Below, one piece after another: positions 1 to 6,934 of a stretch of 6,934 nucleotides of DNA. A model generated the notes under the pieces. That model was not told the DNA's origin and searched no databases. It was given only the letters and a program-made list of their open reading frames with translations. The first letter of the stretch is position 1, and each line of letters opens with the position of its first letter. The translations under genes and the position numbers were made by a program. Source of the DNA: CAYGLV01 sp964351025 (lineage in GTDB: Bacteria > Actinomycetota > Thermoleophilia > Gaiellales > Gaiellaceae); assembly GCA_964351025.1 (NCBI GenBank), contig CAYGLV010000087.1:1-6934 (forward strand). The letters run 5' to 3'.

Positions 1-176
1 CCGCCGCCCCCACCGAGGCTCGGCTGCGACGTCGCACCGTGAACGGCGAAGGCGGAGAACTGCTTGACGACCTTTCCGGCCCCGCACTCCGGGCACAGGA
101 CGGCCTGCTCGGCGCTCCGGACGAGCTCCTCGAAATGCGACTCGCACTGCATGCACGCGTACTCGTAGATCGGCAT
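1..176 (-). CDS. FmdB-family zinc-ribbon protein, 3' end outside the window
   Basis: The minus strand from the ATG at 174-176 reads MPIYEYACMQCESHFEEL and stays open to base 1, giving 58 complete codons. The opening is that of the FmdB/CxxC-CxxC regulatory-type zinc-ribbon family (MPxYEYxCxxC). The four zinc ligands are visible as C8/C11 and C28/C31, the second pair in the context CPEC. After the ribbon comes the usual short 'KQFSAFAV' stretch, then a Ser/Gly-rich tail starting around residue 48, with four or more glycines where the window cuts it. Family members are about 60-110 residues and are often annotated as putative regulatory proteins, but their molecular role is not established; FmdB itself was named from a formamide/acetamide utilisation locus. 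No Shine-Dalgarno precedes the start; a possible -10 element lies 7 nt upstream. The gene diverges from the GNAT gene, so a shared pathway is not implied. Its true C-terminus cannot be seen. Confidence 0.88.
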   Translation of the reverse strand, partial: MPIYEYACMQCESHFEELVRSAEQAVLCPECGAGKVVKQFSAFAVHGATSQPSLGGGG

Positions 177-183
177 CGGGGCC

Positions 184-189
184 AGTCTA
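184..189 (-). promoter_or_regulatory. Candidate -10 element for a leaderless fmdB transcript
   Basis: Read on the minus strand, TAGACT ends 7 nt before the fmdB ATG (TAGACT-GGCCCCG-ATG). It keeps the T, A and final T that matter most in a -10 hexamer. At this distance transcription would start at or next to the ATG, so the mRNA would have little or no 5' leader, which fits the missing Shine-Dalgarno. No convincing -35 is seen 16-19 bp further upstream. This is inferred from sequence only. The near-identical layout at uvrA and the Yip1 gene strengthens it. Confidence 0.45.
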
Positions 190-228
190 GCGCGCAGCCG
201 TCCGACCATCGCTGCCGCTCGCTTCAGG

Positions 229-234
229 CATTCT
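229..234 (+). promoter_or_regulatory. Weak candidate -10 element before the GNAT gene
   Basis: CATTCT ends 7 nt before the ATG at 242, in the same position as the better TA-N2-CT hexamers at other starts in this window. It lacks the first T of a -10 consensus and no -35 is recognisable. The only reasons to list it are the spacing and the absence of any Shine-Dalgarno in front of this gene. Confidence 0.22.
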
Positions 235-241
235 CTGCAGC

Positions 242-838
242 ATGGAGACGTGGTCGGGAGCCCGCCTCGAGGGGCACATCGTGACGCTCGAGCCACTCGC
301 AATCGAGCACGAAGAGGGGCTGTGGGAGGCGTCCAGCGACCCCGCGCTCTGGCGCTGGCTGCCGATCCTCCCACCCGGAACACGCGGCGAGCTCCGAGCA
401 TGGCTGGACGACGCACTGGACCGCGCCGAGGCGGGGCTCGACATTCCGTTCGCAACGATCCTGCGCTCCAGCGGCGCGGTCGTCGGCAGCACCCGCTTCC
501 TCGCGCTGCGCCCCGAGCACCGGAGCATCGAGATCGGCTGGACGTGGCTCAACCCCTCCGCTTGGGGCACGGGCGCGAACGCCGAGGCGAAGCTGCTCCA
601 GCTCGAGGACGCCTTCGAGCGGCTCGGCTGCCGGCGGGTCGAGTTCAAGACGGACGCACTGAACGAGCGCGCCCGTGCCGCGCTCGAGGCACTGCCGGCA
701 CGGTTCGAGGGCATCCACCGCAAGCACATGCTCGTGCGCGGCGACGAGAGCCGCGACTCCGCCTGGTACAGCGTCCTCGACGAGGAGTGGCCGGCCGTGC
801 GCGAGCAGCTGACGACGCGCGCGCGGCACTACCTGTAG
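242..838 (+). CDS. GNAT-family N-acetyltransferase, RimJ/RimL type
   Basis: This 198-residue protein fits the Acetyltransf_3 (RimJ/RimL-like) branch of the GNAT superfamily, whose members transfer an acetyl group from acetyl-CoA to an amine on a protein N-terminus or small molecule. The N-terminal 'GxxVTLEPL' strand is at about 11-19. The central beta-strand region is near 72-89 (ATILRSSGAVVGSTRF), followed by 'IEIGWTWL' at 96-103. The acetyl-CoA binding turn is WGTGAN at 108-113, the variant usual in this subfamily rather than the textbook Q/RxxGxG/A. The 'VEFKTDALNERARAAL' block at 133-148 and 'GIHRKHMLVRGD' at 157-168 are also typical. Length is normal and the protein is cytosolic. The substrate cannot be told from sequence. 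It is followed 18 bp later by the DUF2520 gene on the same strand, so it could be the first gene of the pan cluster, although a promoter candidate lies in that gap. The start at 242 puts the family N-terminus in place; no Shine-Dalgarno is seen. Confidence 0.88.
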   Translation: METWSGARLEGHIVTLEPLAIEHEEGLWEASSDPALWRWLPILPPGTRGELRAWLDDALDRAEAGLDIPFATILRSSGAVVGSTRFLALRPEHRSIEIGWTWLNPSAWGTGANAEAKLLQLEDAFERLGCRRVEFKTDALNERARAALEALPARFEGIHRKHMLVRGDESRDSAWYSVLDEEWPAVREQLTTRARHYL

Positions 839-845
839 CGCGGGC

Positions 846-851
846 TATGCT
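846..851 (+). promoter_or_regulatory. Candidate -10 element for the DUF2520-panC-panB unit
   Basis: TATGCT matches four of six positions of TATAAT, including T1, A2 and T6, and ends 5 nt before the GTG at 857 (TATGCT-TCCCG-GTG). Transcription would begin at about the GTG, giving a leaderless message. The hexamer 17 bp upstream (GCGGCA) is a poor -35. If real, it would let the pantothenate genes be expressed apart from the acetyltransferase gene. Inference from spacing and from the similar arrangement at other starts in the window. Confidence 0.38.
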
Positions 852-856
852 TCCCG

Positions 857-1558
857 GTGCCCGGTATCCCACACGGAACTGGAGCCATCGAACTGATCGA
901 GAGCGTGCACGTCGTCGGCGCGGGACGCGTCGGCTCAGCGGTTTCCGCCCGCCTCGCTGAGCGGGGCGTTGCGCTGGACCGCGACGAGCCCGACCTCGTC
1001 CTCCTCTGCGTGCCCGACCGGGCGATCGCCGAGGTTGCGGCTGCGACGCCCGCGGGCCCCTGGGTCGCACACGTCAGCGGCGCGACTCCGCTCGCGGCGC
1101 TCGACCCCCACCGGCGCCGCTTCTCCGTTCATCCACTCCAGACGTTCACGCGCTCGCGGGGCCCGGAGCAGCTCGACGGTGCGTTCGCCGCGGTGACGGC
1201 CGAGACCGCCGAGGCGCGCGAGGTCGGGTTCTCGCTCGCGCAGACGCTGGGACTCGAGCCGTTTGCGCTCGCCGACGACCGGCGCGCGCTCTACCACGCG
1301 GGCGCGGCGATCGCCGCGAGCTATCTCGTTACGCTGCGGCGCGCCGCGGGCGACCTGCTCGAAGCAGCGGGCGCGCCACCCGGTGCCCTCGACCTCCTGA
1401 TGCGGCGCACGATCGAGAATGGGTTCCAGTCGACCGGCCCAATCTCGCGCGGGGACTGGGAGACCGTTCACAAGCACATCGCCGCGATCCGCGAGGTCCG
1501 CCCCGAGCTCGAGGAGATGTACCGGGTGCTCGCCGAGACGACGAAGGCGTACGCATGA
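857..1558 (+). CDS. Rossmann-like and DUF2520 domain protein, possible ketopantoate reductase
   Basis: This 233-residue protein has a dinucleotide-binding N-terminus (VHVVGAGRVGSA, with G21, G23 and G26 forming GxGxxG) and a short Rossmann half with 'DLVLLCVPDRAI' at 46-57. The family markers HVSGATPLAAL (72-82) and HPLQTF (92-97) follow. A helical C-terminal DUF2520 domain contains 'YHAGAAIAASYLVTL' (about 154-168) and 'GPISRGDWETVHKHIAAI'. The fold resembles 6-phosphogluconate dehydrogenase-type oxidoreductases such as ketopantoate reductase, but the family has no settled function that I can cite. It overlaps panC by 4 bp (ATGA), and I recall the M. tuberculosis homologue Rv3603c lying directly upstream of panC too. 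Reduction of ketopantoate is therefore an attractive but unproven role. M. tuberculosis also has a separate PanE, which argues for caution. The start is uncertain: GTG 857 lacks a Shine-Dalgarno but has a -10-like box at leaderless distance. GTG 905 would begin right at the first beta strand. Confidence 0.87.
   Translation: MPGIPHGTGAIELIESVHVVGAGRVGSAVSARLAERGVALDRDEPDLVLLCVPDRAIAEVAAATPAGPWVAHVSGATPLAALDPHRRRFSVHPLQTFTRSRGPEQLDGAFAAVTAETAEAREVGFSLAQTLGLEPFALADDRRALYHAGAAIAASYLVTLRRAAGDLLEAAGAPPGALDLLMRRTIENGFQSTGPISRGDWETVHKHIAAIREVRPELEEMYRVLAETTKAYA
1543..1547 (+). promoter_or_regulatory. Ribosome binding site for panC
   Basis: GAAGG lies 7 nt before the panC ATG, inside the end of the DUF2520 gene. 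It supports ATG 1555 as the start and the ATGA overlap as a point of translational coupling. Confidence 0.5.
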
Positions 1559-2334
1559 AGGTCGAGCGCACGATCGAGGGCGTCCGAGCCGCGCTCGCGC
1601 CGCTGCGCGAGGGCTCGATCGGGCTCGTGCCGACGATGGGCGCGCTGCACGAGGGCCATCTCTCGCTCCTGCGCGCGGCGCGCGCCGAGAACGACGCCGT
1701 CGCGATGAGCCTGTTCGTCAACCCGGCGCAGTTCGGGCAGGGCGAGGACCTCGCCCGCTACCCGCGCGACGAGGCGCGCGACCTCCGTCTGGCCGAGGAG
1801 GCAGGCGCGGACGTCGTCTTCGCACCCGGCGCGGAGGAGATGTACCCGCCGGGCTTCCAGACGTGGGTCGAGGTCGAGCAGCTGGGCTCGATCCTCGAGG
1901 GTGCTTTCAGGCCGGGGCACTTCCGCGGGGTCGCGACGATCTGCCTCAAGCTCTTCACCGTCGTCGCCCCACAGCGCGCGTACTTCGGCCAGAAGGACGC
2001 GCAGCAGGCGGCGGTCGTCCGGCGGCTAGTGCGCGACCTCGCGCTCGAGGTGGAGATCCGCACCTGCGAGACGGTGCGCGACGCCGACGGCCTCGCTCTC
2101 TCCTCGCGCAACGACTACCTCGCCCCAGCGGAGCGAGAGGTCGCGCTCGCCCTCCCCCGCGCCCTTTCGACCCGCGACCTCACCGCCGCTCGTGCGGCGC
2201 TGAACGCGGCCGGCGAGGTCGCGGTCGACTACGTCGAGGTCGCCGACTTCGACCCGCCCGTGCTTGCCGCCGCGATCCGCGTCGGCTCCACCCGACTGAT
2301 CGACAACGTCGTCCTCGACGAGGAGGAAGCATGA
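1555..2334 (+). CDS. panC: Pantoate--beta-alanine ligase (pantothenate synthetase)
   Basis: PanC condenses (R)-pantoate with beta-alanine using ATP, through a pantoyl-adenylate, to give pantothenate (EC 6.3.2.1) in the cytosol. The nucleotidyltransferase fold is clear. The HIGH-like loop is PTMGALHEGH at 26-35, with H32 and H35. The pantoate-binding segment is SLFVNPAQFG at 52-61. RPGHFRGVAT (119-128) precedes YFGQKDAQQ (143-151), and the KMSKS-equivalent loop is RDADGLALSSRN at 175-186. The C-terminal part ends with the family's 'VDYVEV' (223-228) and 'TRLIDN' blocks. At 259 residues it is about 20 or more shorter than usual (about 280-310). The missing residues fall in the helical stretch between 'PRALS' and 'VDYVEV' in the C-terminal domain, away from the catalytic motifs, so it should be active. 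Its ATG overlaps the stop of the DUF2520 gene and its TGA overlaps the panB ATG, so three genes are coupled. Confidence 0.97.
   Translation: MKVERTIEGVRAALAPLREGSIGLVPTMGALHEGHLSLLRAARAENDAVAMSLFVNPAQFGQGEDLARYPRDEARDLRLAEEAGADVVFAPGAEEMYPPGFQTWVEVEQLGSILEGAFRPGHFRGVATICLKLFTVVAPQRAYFGQKDAQQAAVVRRLVRDLALEVEIRTCETVRDADGLALSSRNDYLAPAEREVALALPRALSTRDLTAARAALNAAGEVAVDYVEVADFDPPVLAAAIRVGSTRLIDNVVLDEEEA
2320..2326 (+). promoter_or_regulatory. Strong ribosome binding site for panB
   Basis: GAGGAGG, holding a full AGGAGG core, ends 4 nt before the panB ATG at 2331. The same bases encode the Glu-rich end of PanC. It fixes the panB start; the reading frame is open upstream through panC, but that extension has no pan-type sequence. 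Confidence 0.7.
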
Positions 2335-3212
2335 CGCCCCGCTATGCCGCACCCGACCGCACGAAGCTGACCCTGACCGAGCTCGCCGAGATGAAGGAGC
2401 GGCGGCAGCCGATCGTGATGGTGACCGCCTACGACGCCCCGAGCGGACGCCTCGCCGACGCCGCCGGCGTGGACGTCGTGCTCGTCGGCGACTCGGCCGC
2501 GATGACCGTGCTCGGTCATGACTCCACCGTCCCGGCGACGATGGAGGAGCTGCTCGTGCTGACGCGCGCGGTCACGCGCGGCGCGCACCGGCCGCTCGTC
2601 GTCGCCGACATGCCGTTCGGCTCCTTCCAGGTCTCCGACGAGTCGGCGCTCGAGAACGCGATCCGCTTCGTGAAGGAGGCGCAGGCCGACGCCGTCAAGC
2701 TGGAGGGCGCCGGACCGTCGCTCTCTCGAGCGCGTGCAATTGTGGGCGCCGGGATCCCCGTGATGGCGCACATCGGCCTGACGCCACAGTCGGCGACCGC
2801 ACTCGGCGGCTTCAAGGCGCAGGGACGCACAGCCGAGCAGGCCCGGCGGCTTGTCGACGAGGCGCTTGCACTCGAGCAGGCAGGCTGTTTCTCGCTCGTG
2901 CTCGAGGCTGTGCCCGCGCCGGTCGCGGCCCGGATCACCGAGCTGCTCTCGATCCCGACGATCGGCATCGGCGCGGGTGTGGGCTGCGACGGCCAGGTGC
3001 TCGTCTGGCACGACCTGCTGGGCCTCTATGACGGGCACTCGCCGCGCTTCGTCAAGCGCTACGCGGACCTTGCGACCGAGATCCAGCGCGCACTGGTGGC
3101 GTACGCCGCCGACGTGCGCGAGCACCGCTTCCCCGCGGAGCAGCACACGTACGCCATGCCCGAGGACGAGCTGGCGGCGTTCGAAGAGGCGTTGCTAGAG
3201 CAGCGTCGGTAA
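2331..3212 (+). CDS. panB: 3-methyl-2-oxobutanoate hydroxymethyltransferase (ketopantoate synthase)
   Basis: PanB adds a hydroxymethyl group from 5,10-methylene-tetrahydrofolate to 2-oxoisovalerate, making ketopantoate (EC 2.1.2.11), the first committed step of pantothenate synthesis. The 293-residue TIM-barrel protein shows 'VMVTAYDAPSGRLADAAG' at 29-46 and 'VGDSAAMTVLGHDST' at 52-66, where D54 and S55 correspond to the metal/substrate site. It also has ADMPFGSF at 92-99 (D93 as second metal ligand), VKLEG at 122-126 (K123, E125) and AHIGLTPQS at 146-154. The catalytic acid is E192 in 'LVLEAVP', and the phosphate-like loop is IGIGAG at 211-216. All expected active-site residues are present. 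The N-terminus is set by a strong Shine-Dalgarno and the 4-bp overlap with panC. Length is slightly above the roughly 265-residue norm because of short extensions at both ends. Its last 18 bases overlap the 3' end of the opposite-strand Yip1-like gene, leaving no room for a separate terminator between them. Confidence 0.97.
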   Translation: MTPRYAAPDRTKLTLTELAEMKERRQPIVMVTAYDAPSGRLADAAGVDVVLVGDSAAMTVLGHDSTVPATMEELLVLTRAVTRGAHRPLVVADMPFGSFQVSDESALENAIRFVKEAQADAVKLEGAGPSLSRARAIVGAGIPVMAHIGLTPQSATALGGFKAQGRTAEQARRLVDEALALEQAGCFSLVLEAVPAPVAARITELLSIPTIGIGAGVGCDGQVLVWHDLLGLYDGHSPRFVKRYADLATEIQRALVAYAADVREHRFPAEQHTYAMPEDELAAFEEALLEQRR

Positions 3213-3842
3213 TACGGCAAACGCCGCGAGCACCGCGCCGACGAGGCCGAGCGCTGCGAGCGAGCGGCCCCAGCTCCAGCCGTGCACTGTCTTCACGCCG
3301 AGGGCGAGCAGGACGAGCGACCAGGCCGCAAAGCCGAGCGTCAGCGCCGTGAAGACGTCGCCGCCGGCGCCCGCGTCGGAGCCGCCGGAGCGAAAGGCGT
3401 CGCCGCCGTAGAGGGCGAGCTTGACCGGCCAGAGCGCGAGCGAGAGCACGAACGGCACCGCCGCGAAGGCGAGCACGTGACGGGCCCGCCGGTAGCTGCC
3501 GAGACCGCCGAGCCCGCGAGCTCCCATGTAGACCGCCGCTCCTGCGATGAAGTACGTCGCGAAGCCGTAGACGCCGCCCGCAATGAATGCCCACACGGCG
3601 ACGAGCAGGCCGTCGATCTCCGGGTCGTCGAACAGCCGGCCCGCGGTGGTGGACGCAAGCACCCCGGCGATCCCGGCGAGATAGGCGATCGCGAGCAACG
3701 GTTCCTGGCGTGCCTCGAGATCCTCACGCGCGTCCTCGCGCAGTGCCGCGAACACCGCCCGCGGAGCGACGAGCACGGCGAGCACGCGCAGCCACCACTC
3801 GCGCTGGAGCCGCGATTCCCCCGCCTCGGCCTCGACCGCCAT
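3195..3842 (-). CDS. Yip1-like integral membrane protein
   Basis: This 215-residue protein has about five hydrophobic segments, near residues 47-66, 77-106, 122-145, 163-183 and 192-213. A charged N-terminus (about 1-46) holds 'WWLRVLAVLVAPRAVFAALRED'-like sequence, which in this family forms an amphipathic start before the first helix. The pattern resembles bacterial members of the Yip1 domain family (PF04893), marked by the early 'aP..vF..l' motif and a 'YF..gaavy.gar' segment in helix 2. Bacterial Yip1-like proteins have no established function. There is no signal peptide and no recognisable catalytic motif. The gene begins 10 bp after the uvrA stop on the same strand, so it may be carried on the uvrA transcript and be raised with it during DNA damage. 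It may also have its own leaderless promoter. The stop (TAG, 3195-3197) lies inside panB. Family assignment is moderate; membrane location is near certain. Confidence 0.8.
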   Translation of the reverse strand: MAVEAEAGESRLQREWWLRVLAVLVAPRAVFAALREDAREDLEARQEPLLAIAYLAGIAGVLASTTAGRLFDDPEIDGLLVAVWAFIAGGVYGFATYFIAGAAVYMGARGLGGLGSYRRARHVLAFAAVPFVLSLALWPVKLALYGGDAFRSGGSDAGAGGDVFTALTLGFAAWSLVLLALGVKTVHGWSWGRSLAALGLVGAVLAAFAVLPTLL

Positions 3843-3852
3843 CGGGGCAAGG

Positions 3853-6690
<2,838 letters not shown>

Positions 6691-6698
6691 CCGGGACT

Positions 6699-6727
6699 AG
6701 TCTAGCGATCGAACGTGTGTTCGTCCA
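6699..6727 (-). promoter_or_regulatory. Candidate uvrA promoter (leaderless)
   Basis: On the minus strand, TGGACG (6722-6727, four of six against TTGACA) and TAGACT (6699-6704, four of six against TATAAT) are separated by exactly 17 bp. The -10 ends 8 nt before the uvrA ATG, so transcription should start at or within a base or two of the ATG. This is the only start in the window where both hexamers can be proposed at ideal spacing. The SOS box sits between them, which supports the assignment. Confidence 0.55.
6710..6723. promoter_or_regulatory. LexA operator (SOS box) controlling uvrA
   Basis: CGAACGTGTGTTCG is an inverted repeat with perfect 5-bp arms (CGAAC/GTTCG) around a 4-base centre. 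This is the Gram-positive LexA/DinR box; the mycobacterial form is TCGAAC-N4-GTTCGA, and here the flanking T at 6709 matches while the opposite flank at 6724 is T instead of A. It lies between the candidate -10 and -35 elements of uvrA and overlaps the -35 by two bases, where bound LexA would block RNA polymerase. uvrA is a classical SOS gene. Assignment rests on sequence match plus gene context. Confidence 0.82.
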
Positions 6728-6772
6728 GGGCGGGCTTGACGCCGCCGCACAGACCGCCCGGAGACGTCAGGC

Positions 6773-6934
6773 CTAGGCGCGGCGCCAGCGGCCGAAGATC
6801 AACCCGCCGAGCGTGAGGCCGAGGCCGAACGTGCCGACGGCAAACGCGCCGAGCGCGAGCGCCTTGCGCCCAACCGAGAGCCGCTGCCAGCGGCCGAGCA
6901 CTTCCTGCTCCTCGGTCGTCAGCTCCTCGCCGCG
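6773..6934 (-). CDS. C-terminal end of a small membrane protein of unknown family
   Basis: A minus-strand frame is open from the window edge (6934) to a TAG at 6773-6775, giving 53 residues that begin RGEELTTEEQEVLGRWQRL. A charged, helix-prone segment (1-23) is followed by one long Gly/Ala/Leu-rich hydrophobic stretch (about 25-48, ALALGAFAVGTFGLGLTLGG) and a basic end, GRWRRA. This looks like a single C-terminal membrane anchor with a positively charged, probably cytoplasmic tail. I do not recognise a family. It is in the same direction as uvrA and ends 82 bp before it. That gap contains the uvrA SOS box and promoter, so the two are probably separately regulated. Protein-like composition and the clear topology make it likely to be real, but its start and full length are outside the window. 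Confidence 0.6.
   Translation of the reverse strand, partial: RGEELTTEEQEVLGRWQRLSVGRKALALGAFAVGTFGLGLTLGGLIFGRWRRA

Noticed and set aside
187..829. Two long minus-strand open frames opposite the GNAT gene
   Set aside because: They give Ser/Arg- or Ala/Arg-rich products without family motifs, while the plus-strand frame carries the GNAT motifs in order.
1419..2330. Upstream in-frame extension of panB through the end of the DUF2520 gene and all of panC, suggesting a 597-residue fusion
   Set aside because: The extension is Arg/Ala/Gly-rich nonsense in a shifted frame of panC. The strong AGGAGG and the panC overlap place the panB start at 2331.
6728..6760. GGGCGG/CCGCCC inverted repeat between the partial 3' gene and uvrA as a possible intrinsic terminator
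   Set aside because: The stem is only 5-6 bp with a loop of about 20 bases and no T-run follows on either strand; in DNA this GC-rich such pairing is common by chance.
6771..6778. 8-bp palindrome GCCTAGGC at the stop codon of the partial membrane protein gene
   Set aside because: Short, isolated and overlapping a stop codon; no second copy or regulatory context seen.

Overview
This is a GC-rich, gene-dense piece of bacterial chromosome, most likely from the Actinomycetota. The evidence for that is the overall composition, a LexA site of the Gram-positive/mycobacterial type (CGAAC-N4-GTTCG) upstream of uvrA, gene starts that look leaderless, and UvrA zinc-binding residues of the Cys-x2-His kind that I recall from actinobacterial homologues. 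A deep-branching lineage such as Thermoleophilia/Gaiellales is possible, but that is a guess. All genes look like chromosomal housekeeping genes. I see no insertion sequence, prophage, CRISPR array, tRNA or rRNA, and no gap of 300 bases without a gene.

Left part (1-3212). A partial minus-strand gene for an FmdB-type zinc-ribbon protein leaves the window at base 1. It diverges across a 65-bp gap from a plus-strand cluster: a RimJ/RimL-type GNAT acetyltransferase, a Rossmann-fold/DUF2520 protein, panC and panB. The last three are tightly packed, with 4-bp ATGA overlaps at both junctions. PanB makes ketopantoate from 2-oxoisovalerate, and PanC joins pantoate to beta-alanine. The step between them, NAD(P)H-dependent reduction of ketopantoate to pantoate, has no canonical PanE here. 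The Rossmann/DUF2520 gene sits where such a reductase would be expected, which is the most interesting functional question in the window.

Right part (3195-6934). On the minus strand, a complete uvrA (nucleotide excision repair damage sensor) is followed 10 bp later by a five-helix Yip1-like membrane protein gene, whose 3' end overlaps the end of panB tail to tail by 18 bp. The uvrA promoter region holds an SOS box with perfect 5-bp arms between candidate -10 and -35 elements. Beyond it is the C-terminal end of an unidentified small membrane protein gene, cut by the window edge.

A recurring pattern: the starts of fmdB, uvrA, the Yip1 gene and the DUF2520 gene (and more weakly the GNAT gene) lack a Shine-Dalgarno sequence. 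Each has a hexamer of the form TA-N2-CT, or CATTCT for GNAT, 5-8 nt before the start codon, usually followed by CCCG. That is the geometry of leaderless mRNAs. The two operon-internal starts, panC and panB, carry Shine-Dalgarno sequences instead.
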